Below are positions 37,272 through 48,115 of a stretch of 64,000 nt of DNA, one piece after another (within the stretch, counting starts at the first letter, position 1; each line of letters begins with the position of its first letter). The DNA comes from Geitlerinema sp. S16 (GTDB lineage Bacteria > Cyanobacteriota > Cyanobacteriia > Cyanobacteriales > Geitlerinemataceae). The stretch spans positions 62,001-126,000 of the forward strand of contig JAABST010000007.1 of NCBI GenBank assembly GCA_011390275.1, read 5' to 3'. Made by a program: the position numbers and the translations under genes. The notes under the pieces are model-generated. The model was not told the DNA's origin, made no database searches, and worked only from the letters and a program-made list of their open reading frames with translations.

Positions 37272-38405
37272 ATGTCGCTATCCGATTCTTCAACCGAGTC
37301 CACCGTGGGTTTAACTGGACGCCAAGAACATATCCTGCGTGCAACCATTCGCCACTACGTTGCAACGGCGGAACCCGTTGGCTCGAAAGCCTTGGCCAGG
37401 GACTATAACCTCAGCGTCAGTTCAGCGACGATTCGATCCAGCATGAGCACTCTAGAGCGTGCGGGTTTGCTGTATCAGCCCCACACGTCAGCGGGTCGGA
37501 TTCCTTCGGATTCGGGCTATCGGGTGTACGTCGATCGCCTGCTCGACCCCAACGATCGCTACAGCCACGCGATTACCCAAGCCCTGATCGATCAGCTCGA
37601 CTGGAACGGCAGTATTGACGCGACCTTGCGTCATGCGGCACAGATTTTATCGCGCCTGAGCGGTTGCATTACCTTGATCACCCTGCCCCAGCCCGATGGC
37701 GCACGCCTGCGTCATTTGCAGTTGGTTCGGGTGGATGAACATAAAGTGGTGGCGATCGTGGTGACCGATGCCTACGAAACGCAGTCAGTCTTGTTCTCAT
37801 TGCCGGACGATGCGAGCGCGACGGTTAGCGCCAAACAGCGCAAGGAGCGAACCGAACAGCTCGATCATGAGCTAACCATTCTCTCGAATTTTCTGAATTC
37901 TCATTTGCGCGATCGTCTCGTCGCCGAGTTAACCCAGCTCGACAGCCAAGAACTCGGACGAGAATTTCAGAAATACACGGACGGTATCGCCTCGATGTTG
38001 ACCGAGCTGGTGCAGCGATTTGCAACGGTTACCCATTCGCACATCACCGTTAGCGGACTCTCAAAAGTGCTGGGTCAGCCTGAATTTGCGGAAACGATGC
38101 AGGTGTTGCCGCTGATGAATCTGATCGAAGAACAGCCGGATCGTCTCTTTCCTTTCGTGTTTGATCCAGCCCCCAACACGGATACGACGCCTAAGCCCCG
38201 CGTCACCATTCGCATTGGCGCTGAAAATAGCCTGGAGCCGATGCAAAGTTGCGCCTTGGTGTCGGCGTGTTATCAACGCCGCGATCGCCCGGTGGGGAGC
38301 GTTTCGGTGCTAGGCCCGACGCGGATGCTGTACGAAAATGCGATCGCAACGGTAGAAACGGCAGCAGCTTATCTATCGCAGACCCTAACGGCGATCGCGA
38401 TCTGA
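37272..38405 (+). CDS. hrcA: Heat-inducible transcription repressor HrcA
   Basis: HrcA binds the CIRCE operator and represses groESL and related chaperone genes; it needs GroEL to stay active. The 377 residues have the winged-helix N-terminus (LTGRQEHILRATIRHYVATA, EPVGSKAL, SSATIRSSMSTLERAGLL) with the conserved HTSAGRIPSDSGYRVYVD. A GAF-like dimerisation region makes up the rest. The ATG start is standard. Its promoter region has no CIRCE, so it is probably not autoregulated through that element. Confidence 0.96.
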   Translation: MSLSDSSTESTVGLTGRQEHILRATIRHYVATAEPVGSKALARDYNLSVSSATIRSSMSTLERAGLLYQPHTSAGRIPSDSGYRVYVDRLLDPNDRYSHAITQALIDQLDWNGSIDATLRHAAQILSRLSGCITLITLPQPDGARLRHLQLVRVDEHKVVAIVVTDAYETQSVLFSLPDDASATVSAKQRKERTEQLDHELTILSNFLNSHLRDRLVAELTQLDSQELGREFQKYTDGIASMLTELVQRFATVTHSHITVSGLSKVLGQPEFAETMQVLPLMNLIEEQPDRLFPFVFDPAPNTDTTPKPRVTIRIGAENSLEPMQSCALVSACYQRRDRPVGSVSVLGPTRMLYENAIATVETAAAYLSQTLTAIAI

Positions 38406-38598
38406 GCAAATGTTGGGTGTATGGGTCGATCACGATCACCTCGACGGACTCCGTGGATCACGCACGATGGCATCTCTCAGACCTCTCGCATTTTGAGTCA
38501 GAAATAATAAGAAAACCGAGAAGAAGGAAGCCGTCGCGATACAATTGCGCGAGTCACAGCGTGCAAATTTTGCGCGTCTCAAGGCCGCTCTTAGGCTC

Positions 38599-39924
38599 AT
38601 GGTTCGTTCTGATATTTTTTCCCAAGCGCAACGCGGCGATCCCAAGGCGATCGCCGCGTTGATGAATCATTCGCTACAGCGTAAGCAGGTTACGGTACGA
38701 GCTGCGCTGAGAGCGGGTTGTTTAACGATTTTAGCCACCAGCCGAGAATGTCCAGACGCTCGCTTTATGGCGAATTTTGTGCGGCGCGGTATTGATCGAC
38801 TTCAGCCCGGTCAGGTTAATCGCGTTGTCATTCGGGGTTACGCGATCGGCTCGATCGGCTCGCTGTGGACGGCAGAATTCGACCCGCATTCCAACGCCCC
38901 GCCACAGATTTCCAACATCCCCCAGTCGGGTCTCCCCCAAACCGGTCAACCCGCTGTTCGATCGACATCATCCCCGCGCACCCAGTCCCCAATAACATCC
39001 AAAGTCCCCGAACGCGGTCGCGATCGCTCTTCCCCACCGCGATCGGCTCGCCCGAGTCGTGGTTCCGCGACGCAAACCGCGACCCGCCCGATTAGCAAAT
39101 TACCAACAACACCCACTTCAAAACCGTCGCGATCCATCCGACCAACCGCCAAATACTCGCGATCGTCCAAACCCCAAACCGCACTCTCGATTTTTCTCGC
39201 ACGACTCCTCAATGTGTTGGCGCTGCTGACCTTTATTGTGCTGTCGATTACGATCGTCATTTTGGCCTTTGTCAGCAAAATATGGACAGCAGAGTTTGCA
39301 GAAAATACGATTTATCAAATCCAATTTTTAGGCGATTTATTACGCGGTCTAGAAGCAGCGGAAGTCTTTAATATTTTTGTATTTGCGATTTTGGGTTTAG
39401 GGCTGGGTCTCGCAACAGCACTTGCACCGAGAACGTTTGGAGTTCGCGTAACAGCGTCGATCGGGCTAATCGTTCTGCCCTTTATTTTCAGCATTAGCAG
39501 TCTGATTCGCTATCAAAGCTGGATTCGTGAATTTTCAGAGACAGAAAAACTGAGTCCGGATCAGGCGATCGCCCAGACGGATATTTACCTGCAAAATAAA
39601 GTCGATCAAGCGGGATTTTTTGGCTTTTATCTACACACAGCAAAATATCCCGGCTTACCCACAACGCGGATACAGATGGAACAGATCGACACGCTCGAAT
39701 CCCAAGCCGCCGATCGCCTCGAAGATGCCTTCAGTACGCTCTTGGGTTCCTTACCAATCAAGCTAGAACTGCCGCAAATTTTCGCGCTCTGTATGTGGGG
39801 CATTCGCATCTTTTATTTTCTGTTGGCGCTCCTGACGGCGATCGGGAATTTCCTCCAGAGTGTCCGCTGGGCCGATCGTTTAGCGCGACGTGATGAGACC
39901 GGAGAGCGCGAAACGCTAGGATAA
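38599..39924 (+). CDS. Multi-domain membrane protein of unknown function
   Basis: The 441-residue protein has a compact N-terminal domain (residues 1-95: SDIFSQAQRGDPKAIAALMN through a VNRVVIRGYAIGSIGSLWTA strand pair). A long Pro/Ser/Thr/Arg-rich linker (about 98-195) follows, then a membrane part with helices near 205-230, 260-280, 285-305 and 400-425. I recognise none of the domains. The start is taken as ATG 38599; a TTG at 38545 would add 18 residues. The N-terminal domain resembles no enzyme motif I know. It is followed by tgt on the same strand. Confidence 0.7.
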   Translation: MVRSDIFSQAQRGDPKAIAALMNHSLQRKQVTVRAALRAGCLTILATSRECPDARFMANFVRRGIDRLQPGQVNRVVIRGYAIGSIGSLWTAEFDPHSNAPPQISNIPQSGLPQTGQPAVRSTSSPRTQSPITSKVPERGRDRSSPPRSARPSRGSATQTATRPISKLPTTPTSKPSRSIRPTAKYSRSSKPQTALSIFLARLLNVLALLTFIVLSITIVILAFVSKIWTAEFAENTIYQIQFLGDLLRGLEAAEVFNIFVFAILGLGLGLATALAPRTFGVRVTASIGLIVLPFIFSISSLIRYQSWIREFSETEKLSPDQAIAQTDIYLQNKVDQAGFFGFYLHTAKYPGLPTTRIQMEQIDTLESQAADRLEDAFSTLLGSLPIKLELPQIFALCMWGIRIFYFLLALLTAIGNFLQSVRWADRLARRDETGERETLG

Positions 39925-39985
39925 ACAACTGACTATTTTTCGCGTTTTTCCCTCTTGCTTCGCTTCGCTTTCCCTTCGCGCTTAA

Positions 39986-41197
<1,212 letters not shown>

Positions 41198-41309
41198 CCC
41201 TGTAGGGACACACTGAAGCGCTTAATTTCTAGCCCGATTTCCCTTGCTATACTGACCATATATTTCCGACACAACCGTCTCTTCAACTCCTTAAACACCC
41301 TTCCTTTCG

Positions 41310-41534
41310 ATGCAAACTGAACCTAGCAATCCCGAAGGTGAATTTGAATATCACATCAAACAATCGAGTATGGAGCTAGATGCGCAATTCGAGATTGTGC
41401 TAGAGGCGTTGGCTCGTTTATCCGAATGTGATGCGATCGAGGGTGACCCCGCCGATTTTGCGCTCATTCGCCAAGCGGCGGTCACCATTGGTCAAACTGT
41501 ACGTCTCGATCGACGAGTGCAGCACCAAGTTTAG
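41310..41534 (+). CDS. Small acidic protein of unknown function
   Basis: The 74-residue acidic protein begins MQTEPSNPEGEFEYHIKQ and is probably helical (residues 18-45). I do not recognise it. Its stop codon (TAG, 41532-41534) overlaps the stop codon of the convergent CHASE2-GGDEF gene by 3 bp, so the two genes share their ends. A start at 41310 has a plausible upstream region but no strong ribosome site. Confidence 0.55.
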   Translation: MQTEPSNPEGEFEYHIKQSSMELDAQFEIVLEALARLSECDAIEGDPADFALIRQAAVTIGQTVRLDRRVQHQV

Positions 41535-43390
41535 GGCGTGCGATCGACCTCTGGGTCAGGGTGTGGCGTTGGGAGACTGCTCACGCTGGGCGTTGAAGCG
41601 GGCGAGGCGAAACTGTATAAAACCCGATAGCAATTTCGGCCTTCCTGTTTGGCGAGATACAGAGCGCGATCCGCCTCTTCAATTAAATCCTGGGGTTGGG
41701 CAAATTCCCCTAAGCTGGTGGAGGCAATACCGCAACTAATCGTGACGCGATCGGCGGCGTCTGAGCCGCGATGCTCCAAATTCAGCTGATAGACCGCGCG
41801 GCAGATTTTATCGGCGATGCGCTCGGCAAGTTCGATCGAGCAACACGGCATGACGATCGCGAATTCTTCGCCGCCATAACGTGCCACCAAATCATTCTTC
41901 CGCACCACATCGGCCAGAACTTCCGCCACCGTTGCCAGACAAACATCGCCTGCTTGGTGGCCGTAGGTGTCGTTGTAGCGTTTAAAAAAATCGACGTCAC
42001 ACAGCAAAAGCGACAAATCACCGCGCGTTTTTTTATAGTTCCAGCACCGATCGAGAAACACATCGAAATAACGCCGATTCGCAAGCTTGGTGAGGCCATC
42101 GGTCGTGGCAAGTCGGGCCAACGAACTGCGCTGTCGGATTAGCATAATCAGACCCACTCCGAGTCCTGCCAGGATCGGCGTCACGGTCGGTAACCATAGA
42201 TGATTGCGGAAACAAATGTAGCTGGTTGCAATCAGGACTAGCGATGTTCCCGCAGCGCCGAACAGGAGTGGACGCCCCAGCGATCCGGGTCTCAGCTTTG
42301 GTGCTTCTTGACTTATGATGATCGCCCAATAGGCGACGTTAAACCCGATCGCCCAAGTCCAAATCCACAGCAGCGCGATCGTCGGTTTGGCAGCACGCAA
42401 GAACTCACGACCGTCCAGCACAGCACTGATAATTTGACTAACAATATTGGCCTGGATGTATAGACTCGGTGTGGCGTGTTCAGCGCTAATCGCACCGTAG
42501 GCGTAAGGCGTATAGAGAAAGTTTTCGAGGCTAATTGCCGTTGTGCCTAGCAAGACGATTTTGCGCGTGAACGTCCCCATCGGAACACGATTATTCAACA
42601 CATCTTCAAGCGAAATCGTCGTGAAATTCTCAGGTTGCCCCGCCCGGTAGTCCAGCAAAATTTGATACCCCGGTACTGATCCGTAGGCATAGCCTCCTTC
42701 ATACCCTACCAGCGGTTGAAAGCGAGCCTTTCCCCAGGGAATTGTGGCTTGTCGCGACTGGGAAATTTCGGGATGAGAACCCCGTTTATCGAGGTACATT
42801 TTGCTGAGCTGCATGGCAAAACTCAGGCGGATATTGCTGGGCAAATCTGGATCAGGCGATTTGTCACGATGCCCGAGGTCGGATTTTCGAACACTTAAGA
42901 AAGCGCGACGTTGCCGTTGATCGAGATCGATCGGGACATCGACAAAGGCCACCCGATCCAGCTCCGCGAGAATTTGCGGCGGATCGACTTTGGGAAACCC
43001 AATTTTTTCAACGCCGATTAGATTTTCGGTTTGGCGAGCTACCTCTAGCCAGCGCTCAGAACCGGGATTAATGGGTACATTGCGATATAGATTAAGGCCG
43101 ATCACATCCGGGGATTGAGCGGCGATCGCCTCGATCGCGCGGGCGAGATCGGCATCAGAGAGCGGCCACTGTGGTAGACGAGCGAGTGTGGCTTCATCAA
43201 CGGTGACGAGGACGATACGCTGATCGATCGTTTCCGGCGGACGAGAACGCATAAATGCGTCGTAGAAGCTCAGCTCTAGGCTTTGCAACGCGCCCAGATA
43301 GCTAAATGCTGCAACGAATAGTGTCACACCGGTCGAAACGGTCAGGATTGATCGATATTTTCCTAACATTCGGTTGAACACGATACGCAT
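41531..43390 (-). CDS. CHASE2-GGDEF diguanylate cyclase
   Basis: The 619-residue protein has an N-terminal membrane helix (about 15-35) and an extracytoplasmic CHASE2 sensory domain (about 40-315, PPETIDQRIVLVTVDEATLA, VGYEGGYAYGSVPG). Two or three more membrane helices follow (about 335-405), then a GGDEF domain. The active site reads GGEEF (506-510), preceded by RKND, an intact RxxD inhibitory site. It should make c-di-GMP in response to an unknown extracytoplasmic signal. The last 20 residues are a Ser/Pro-rich tail. No effector gene is adjacent. Confidence 0.92.
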   Translation of the reverse strand: MRIVFNRMLGKYRSILTVSTGVTLFVAAFSYLGALQSLELSFYDAFMRSRPPETIDQRIVLVTVDEATLARLPQWPLSDADLARAIEAIAAQSPDVIGLNLYRNVPINPGSERWLEVARQTENLIGVEKIGFPKVDPPQILAELDRVAFVDVPIDLDQRQRRAFLSVRKSDLGHRDKSPDPDLPSNIRLSFAMQLSKMYLDKRGSHPEISQSRQATIPWGKARFQPLVGYEGGYAYGSVPGYQILLDYRAGQPENFTTISLEDVLNNRVPMGTFTRKIVLLGTTAISLENFLYTPYAYGAISAEHATPSLYIQANIVSQIISAVLDGREFLRAAKPTIALLWIWTWAIGFNVAYWAIIISQEAPKLRPGSLGRPLLFGAAGTSLVLIATSYICFRNHLWLPTVTPILAGLGVGLIMLIRQRSSLARLATTDGLTKLANRRYFDVFLDRCWNYKKTRGDLSLLLCDVDFFKRYNDTYGHQAGDVCLATVAEVLADVVRKNDLVARYGGEEFAIVMPCCSIELAERIADKICRAVYQLNLEHRGSDAADRVTISCGIASTSLGEFAQPQDLIEEADRALYLAKQEGRNCYRVLYSFASPASTPSVSSLPTPHPDPEVDRTP

Positions 43391-43787
43391 GAAACGCTTG
43401 GCCTCGCTTAAGAGTCACATGACGAATGATCGCCTAGTTGTCGATCTTGATCAACGTTTGCCATTTATTTCACCATTTATTTCAATAGTAGTTTGTTTAA
43501 ATTCAAGGCGGATAAGGATATCGATTTATCCTGCTCACGCTATTCCCAGATTGAGAGACTTTATTCGCGCAAGATGACCGTAAGCATGACCAAAAATAAC
43601 TCATAAATTGATACCTTAAAAATGAATCAAGGAACGTGAACCCATCGTTTGAGTTCAGCGTTTTAAACGTGGCAAAAATACAGTTTAGTCGAATATCTTA
43701 GACAACGTATTAGACTTTTGATCGATGGATCGATAAAAGCGTCCTTTCGCTGTTTTTAGTTTTTTTAGTTTATTCTTGCTCGTTGCT
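43391..43787. other. Divergent intergenic region
   Basis: These 397 bp separate the divergent CHASE2-GGDEF and glycosyltransferase genes. A 12-bp tandem duplication lies at 43461. A short frame (43374-43577) has no visible product. The region near 43750 is T-rich. Confidence 0.5.
43461..43484. repeat. Perfect 12-bp tandem duplication
   Basis: CCATTTATTTCA occurs twice head to tail in the divergent region, about 70 bp upstream of the CHASE2-GGDEF start codon. Confidence 0.9.
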
Positions 43788-44552
43788 ATGACTTCAACGC
43801 CCGTTGCTCCCGAGGCTCTGCCGATCGATCGCGTCCTCGGCGTGCCGATCCATCTCCACCATGACTATGCAGGCTGGCTGCGCGATCGGGTGCATCACGG
43901 CATCGGAACCCATGTGGTGACGCTGAATGCGGAAATGTCGATGCTGGCGGGTCAGGAAGCGCAGCTTGGCGAGACGATCGATCGCGCTGAGTTGACGATT
44001 CCCGACGGGGCAGGCGTGGTGCTTTATCTCAAGCTGAAGGGTCACGCGATCGCCCGTGCGCCAGGGATCGAGGTGTCCGAAACGCTACTCGCAAGCTTGG
44101 CCGGAACCGGGAAAACGGCGTTTTTCTTCGGTGGCGCACCGGGGGTCACCGACCAGGCGGCGGCGAAGTTGATGCAGCAGTATCCCGGCCTCGATATCAT
44201 CGGCACGCAGCACGGTTACGTTTCGCCGGAAGAGATGCCGCTGTTGCTCGATCGCCTGCGTGAGCTGCAACCGGCGGCGATTTTGGTCGGCTTGGGTGTG
44301 CCGCGTCAGGAGTATTGGATTGCGGAACATCGATCGATTTGCCCCGGCACGGTGTGGATCGGGGTTGGGGGCAGTTTTGATGTGTGGGCGGGGGTGAAAA
44401 CTCGTGCGCCGAAATGGATGGGCGATAACCATTTGGAGTGGTTATACCGGCTCTACTGTGAGCCGTGGCGCTGGCGTCGGATGTTGGCGCTGCCGAAGTT
44501 TGCGATCGTGGCGTTGTTAGAACTGGCGGGCTTGCGGCAGGCGCGATCGTAG
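43788..44552 (+). CDS. WecG/TagA/CpsF-family glycosyltransferase
   Basis: Enzymes of this family (GT26) add a sugar, often N-acetylmannosamine or its uronic acid, to a lipid-linked acceptor in surface polysaccharide synthesis. The 254 residues show THVVTLNAEM, IPDGAGVVLYLKLKG, FFFGGAPGVTDQAAAKL, GLGVPRQEYWIAEH and IGVGGSFDVWAG, then RAPKWM..NHLEWLYRLYCEP, all typical. I chose the ATG at 43788; a TTG at 43776 is less likely. It could feed the same surface glycan pathway as the LCP protein at 31.3 kb, but there is no linkage between them. Confidence 0.93.
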   Translation: MTSTPVAPEALPIDRVLGVPIHLHHDYAGWLRDRVHHGIGTHVVTLNAEMSMLAGQEAQLGETIDRAELTIPDGAGVVLYLKLKGHAIARAPGIEVSETLLASLAGTGKTAFFFGGAPGVTDQAAAKLMQQYPGLDIIGTQHGYVSPEEMPLLLDRLRELQPAAILVGLGVPRQEYWIAEHRSICPGTVWIGVGGSFDVWAGVKTRAPKWMGDNHLEWLYRLYCEPWRWRRMLALPKFAIVALLELAGLRQARS

Positions 44553-44557
44553 AGACC

Positions 44558-44620
44558 AAAAAACCCGGTTTCTCGAAAAATTGCTCACTTAAGTGCAACC
44601 GTTCAAAAGAAACCGGGTTT
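44558..44620. repeat. Inverted repeat of the AAACCCGGTTTCT type
   Basis: AAACCCGGTTTCT (44561-44573) and AGAAACCGGGTTT (44608-44620) form perfect 13-bp arms. A 34-nt spacer contains the small palindrome CACTTAAGTG. From memory, AGAAACCGGGTTT sequences are common dispersed repeats in cyanobacteria. Lying between convergent genes, it may also stop transcription. Confidence 0.8.
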
Positions 44621-44624
44621 CAAC

Positions 44625-46061
44625 CTAGTGCGCCTTGGCTAGTGTCCGTTTGTACGCTTCGTCGAGGACTTCCGAAAGGGTCGGGTGCGTGTGGACATTA
44701 AACGCCAGGGTATGCACCGATCGGCGATCGGCGATCGCATTCGCCGCCTCTTGGATCAGATCCGCTGCGTGCATACCGATGATATGAGCGCCCAGCAGTT
44801 CGCCCGTATCCTTGCGATAGATAATCTTCGCAACGCCATCGGTTTCGTTTTCCGCCAGCGCCTTCGAGTTCGCCTTAAAGTACGTCCGCGCGACACCGAC
44901 CTCGAAGCTTTCCTCAGCACCAAGATCCTTGGCTTGCTGCTCCGTCAGACCCACGAAGCTAATTTCAGGATGGGTAAACGCCGCCGCCGGAATGCTGCGA
45001 TAGTCCACCGTCATCGGATTGCCGCAAATGGTTTCGACGACCGCGATCCCTTGCGCCGAAGCCGCGTGCGCCAGCATCATTTTGCCCGTCGCGTCGCCGA
45101 TCGCCCAGAGATGATCGATCGGCGTATCGCCCGCCATCACGTGCAAATCGTCCGACACCGGGATAAATCCAGGTCGCTGAATCTCCACACCGAGCGCCGC
45201 CAGGTTCAGATCCTTCGTGTTTGGAACCCGACCCGTTGCCACTAGGCAGGCATCGACCTCCAGCGTTTCGACCAGCTCTTTTGTCTTCGCGTCGATCAGC
45301 TCGATCGTCACTGGCGAACCGGGCGTGACCTTCGCCGCGAACACACCCGCGTGGGTTTCAATATCGCGATTTTCCACCAAAACGCGCTTGGCAATCTTGG
45401 CGATATCCGGATCAAACGTCGGCATCACCTTATCGAGCGCTTCGATAATCGTGATTTCGCAGCCCAGCGCCGAGTAAACATCGGCAAACTCCAGACCGAT
45501 GTAACCGCTGCCAATAATCGCAATCCACGGCGGCAGACTTTCGAGCTTAATTGCATCGTCGCTGGTAAATACGGTTTTGCCATCCACCTCAATACCGGGC
45601 GGCACAAAGGGAACCGAACCGGGTGCGAGAATGACGTTTTCAGCGGTAAACGTTTTTTCACCATCGGCCATTTTGACCGCGACTTTTTGCGCTTCAATAA
45701 CGCGGCCAAAGCCTTCGATCACATCCACGCCCATCCGCGTCATGCTGTTGCTCATGTTCGATCGAATGTTCGCCACAAGATTCGCGGCGTGGTCGGCGAT
45801 CGCCTGACGATCAAACTGCACCCCGCCAACCCGCAGACCCATCGATTCCAGGTGCTCCGTTTGGCTCAGTTCACGGACTCGACCGGACGCAGCGAGCAAC
45901 GCCTTCGACGGAATACAGCCCCGGTTGACGCAGGTTCCGCCCATTTCCGCCGCTTCGACGATCGCCGTTTTCAGCCCTTTATCAACCGCATGGATTGCCG
46001 CACCGTGGCCGCCAACCCCCGCACCGACGATAATCAAGTCGTAGTCAAATCCTTGGCTCAT
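44625..46061 (-). CDS. lpdA: Dihydrolipoyl dehydrogenase (E3)
   Basis: E3 reoxidises dihydrolipoyl groups of pyruvate dehydrogenase and the glycine cleavage system using NAD. The 478 residues have the FAD motif [15 protein letters not shown], the redox disulfide in [15 protein letters not shown] and the NAD motif [11 protein letters not shown]. The second FAD motif ([14 protein letters not shown]) and the C-terminal His-Glu pair in [12 protein letters not shown] are also present. I chose the ATG at 46061 with GAGGAGAGA just upstream; a TTG one codon earlier is possible. The sequence resembles the plastid-type E3 of cyanobacteria. Confidence 0.96.
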   Translation of the reverse strand: MSQGFDYDLIIVGAGVGGHGAAIHAVDKGLKTAIVEAAEMGGTCVNRGCIPSKALLAASGRVRELSQTEHLESMGLRVGGVQFDRQAIADHAANLVANIRSNMSNSMTRMGVDVIEGFGRVIEAQKVAVKMADGEKTFTAENVILAPGSVPFVPPGIEVDGKTVFTSDDAIKLESLPPWIAIIGSGYIGLEFADVYSALGCEITIIEALDKVMPTFDPDIAKIAKRVLVENRDIETHAGVFAAKVTPGSPVTIELIDAKTKELVETLEVDACLVATGRVPNTKDLNLAALGVEIQRPGFIPVSDDLHVMAGDTPIDHLWAIGDATGKMMLAHAASAQGIAVVETICGNPMTVDYRSIPAAAFTHPEISFVGLTEQQAKDLGAEESFEVGVARTYFKANSKALAENETDGVAKIIYRKDTGELLGAHIIGMHAADLIQEAANAIADRRSVHTLAFNVHTHPTLSEVLDEAYKRTLAKAH

Positions 46062-46565
46062 CAATCTCTCCTCATTCCTAGTGGTCTATCTCGTGGGTCT
46101 GTCTATTTTCGGTTGATCGGGGCGATCGGACAAGCGGCGATTATCCTGTTCTTGCCTAATTTTTGTCTAATTCTGGCCTCAAGTGGGCTTGCGATTCATC
46201 AGTCGAGTTCAACTGTTTTGTCGGCTTAACTCTTAAGACAGATAACTATAGTCTAATTTTTCTACCTTTTTTATACTAGTCTTTTCTTCTACTTAATTTA
46301 GCCTAAATTCTCGTATTATTTTATCTATTTTTCTTCAAAAAAATAGTTTCTAATATTTATTAGTATACTCATATCTCATAAAATCGAACTTAAATAAAGA
46401 AAAATATTAATAGATGATTAAAACTCCAATCATGTCAGATTTTTATTATAAACAGGAGATTTAACTCAATGTATCTGCGATATGAATGATTGATCGTAAG
46501 CATGAAATCAAATTATGATGTTATGACAGCAACTACCGTGACACAGCACAGAGGTCTATTGTTCG
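46062..46565. other. AT-rich intergenic region
   Basis: These 504 bp are clearly richer in A and T than the flanking sequence, particularly 46200-46440. No gene of ordinary size is present. A six-codon frame starts at 46469 just after AGGAG (a possible leader peptide, MYLRYE), which is weak evidence. It precedes the cyanobacteriochrome gene. Confidence 0.5.
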
Positions 46566-47111
46566 ATGACTAACAACTTTGAAGCGAATAGTTCTCATTC
46601 TCATTTACATTCTGGCGTAGGATCTGGAAGCCTTGGCAATGTACTACAAAGATTAAGCAAGAGTCTTCAACGCGACAGTCTGGTACAAACGACGATCGCA
46701 GACCTTCGACACTTGCTTCAGACCGATCGCGTCCTTCTTTATTACTTTTACAGCGAATGGAAAGGCCAAGTTACGTTTGAATCCCTAAGCGATGATGAAT
46801 TTTCAATTTTCGGTTCGACTGGCCCCGACGCCTGTTTTACGGATGAATACGCAGCGCTGTATTTAGCCGGTCGAGTCCGAGCAATACCAGATATCGAAAC
46901 TGAACCGATTGATACCTGTCATCGCGATTTTTTGCGAAATCTTCGTGTTAAAGCCAATTTGGCTGCACCCATCGTAACGAATCATGGGTTGTGGGGATTA
47001 TTAATCGCGCACCACTGTCGAAGCTCAAAAGTGTGGACACAAACTGAGATCGACAAGATGAAAGCAGGTGCAAAAACGATCGCCTCTTCATCGTTGCTCA
47101 ATCAACATTAA
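46566..47111 (+). CDS. Stand-alone DXCF-type cyanobacteriochrome GAF protein
   Basis: The 181-residue protein is essentially one GAF domain (about 30-175). It carries the canonical bilin-attachment pair Cys118-His119 (DTCHRDFLRNLRVKANLA) and a second Cys in a DXCF motif, Asp88-Ala-Cys90-Phe (GPDACFTDEYAALYLAGRVR). LWGLLIAHHC and RVRAIPDI are typical of cyanobacteriochromes. DXCF members usually carry phycoviolobilin and switch between blue/violet and green light. No output domain is present. The next gene, on the same strand 104 bp away, is a diguanylate cyclase. The ATG start is clear. Bilin is available through the heme oxygenase at 4.6 kb. Confidence 0.9.
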   Translation: MTNNFEANSSHSHLHSGVGSGSLGNVLQRLSKSLQRDSLVQTTIADLRHLLQTDRVLLYYFYSEWKGQVTFESLSDDEFSIFGSTGPDACFTDEYAALYLAGRVRAIPDIETEPIDTCHRDFLRNLRVKANLAAPIVTNHGLWGLLIAHHCRSSKVWTQTEIDKMKAGAKTIASSSLLNQH

Positions 47112-47215
47112 TCGTCCCAAGCAAAATGCAACTGGCCATAAATTATCTGCGGATAGCTATTAACGATGTGACGATAAATGGAGATAAATTCTAAACTTTT
47201 TAACACTGTCTTGTC

Positions 47216-48091
47216 ATGATGAAACCTGCAAAGCAAACGAAAGTCATGGCGAGACTTCAACAGCTAGAGGAGAAAAGTGATTTATTCTGGGCGCTGATCG
47301 GATTGATTTCCATTTTTATTGTTGGAACGATTGATTGGTTGACCGGATCTGATATTTCATTTTCTTTGTTTTACCTAGTGCCAGTCTGTCTTGTTACCTG
47401 GTTTTTAGGAAAGACTCCTGGGATCGTCACTTCGACGATCGCGGCTGTTGTGTGGCTGTTCTGTGACTATTTCTCTGACAATTCTTATTCACATATTGCA
47501 ATTTATTATTGGAATTCATTCATTCGTCTTGGCTTTTTTCTTGTCGTAACGTTGCTTTTTTCCTCGCTGCAAGAAGCAATGGAAAATGAGCGAAGATTGG
47601 CTCGAATTGATGGATTGACCGGAGCGCTCAATACTCGTTGCTTTTCCGAACTATTGCAAACTGAATTTGATCGTTTTAAGCGCAGAAAGTCTCCCTTCAC
47701 CTTGGCATATATTGATCTTGATAACTTCAAGATGGTTAACGATAATCTTGGCCACTCGACGGGAGATGATGTTTTAAGTTTGATCGTGACCTATACCCAA
47801 GCTCAATTACGCAAGACTGACTATGTGGCAAGGCTGGGCGGGGATGAGTTTGTTCTTCTCTTGACCGAGACCGATCAATTTGGCGCTGAGATTGCGATTT
47901 CTAAGATTCAGTTTGGTCTTTTAAAGGAAATGAAACGAAATAATTGGCCGGTTACATTTTCGATCGGCGTTTTAACCTGTGTTGAACTTCCCGACACGAT
48001 TGATGATCTAATCAAACAGGCTGATAACTTGATGTATGCGGTCAAAAATAGTGGGAAAAATTCGGTTCGCTACGCTTTCTGTCATGGATGA
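47216..48091 (+). CDS. Membrane-bound GGDEF diguanylate cyclase
   Basis: The 291-residue protein has a short cytoplasmic N-terminus and three to four membrane helices (about 24-120, from LFWALIGLISIFIVG to GFFLVVTLLFSSL). A GGDEF domain follows (about 133-290). The active site is GGDEF (208-212) with RKTD (199-202), an intact inhibitory RxxD site. The catalytic sequence DLDNFKMVNDNLGH is normal. It has no recognisable sensory domain beyond its helices. Its neighbour upstream is a photoreceptor without an output domain, so the two may act together. Confidence 0.92.
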   Translation: MMKPAKQTKVMARLQQLEEKSDLFWALIGLISIFIVGTIDWLTGSDISFSLFYLVPVCLVTWFLGKTPGIVTSTIAAVVWLFCDYFSDNSYSHIAIYYWNSFIRLGFFLVVTLLFSSLQEAMENERRLARIDGLTGALNTRCFSELLQTEFDRFKRRKSPFTLAYIDLDNFKMVNDNLGHSTGDDVLSLIVTYTQAQLRKTDYVARLGGDEFVLLLTETDQFGAEIAISKIQFGLLKEMKRNNWPVTFSIGVLTCVELPDTIDDLIKQADNLMYAVKNSGKNSVRYAFCHG

Positions 48092-48115
48092 ATGTGTATG
48101 ACTCATGGGATGAGA

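Noticed and set aside
46469..46489. Six-codon leader peptide before the cyanobacteriochrome gene
   Set aside because: It follows AGGAG at good spacing, but it is too short to support without expression data and no attenuator hairpin follows.
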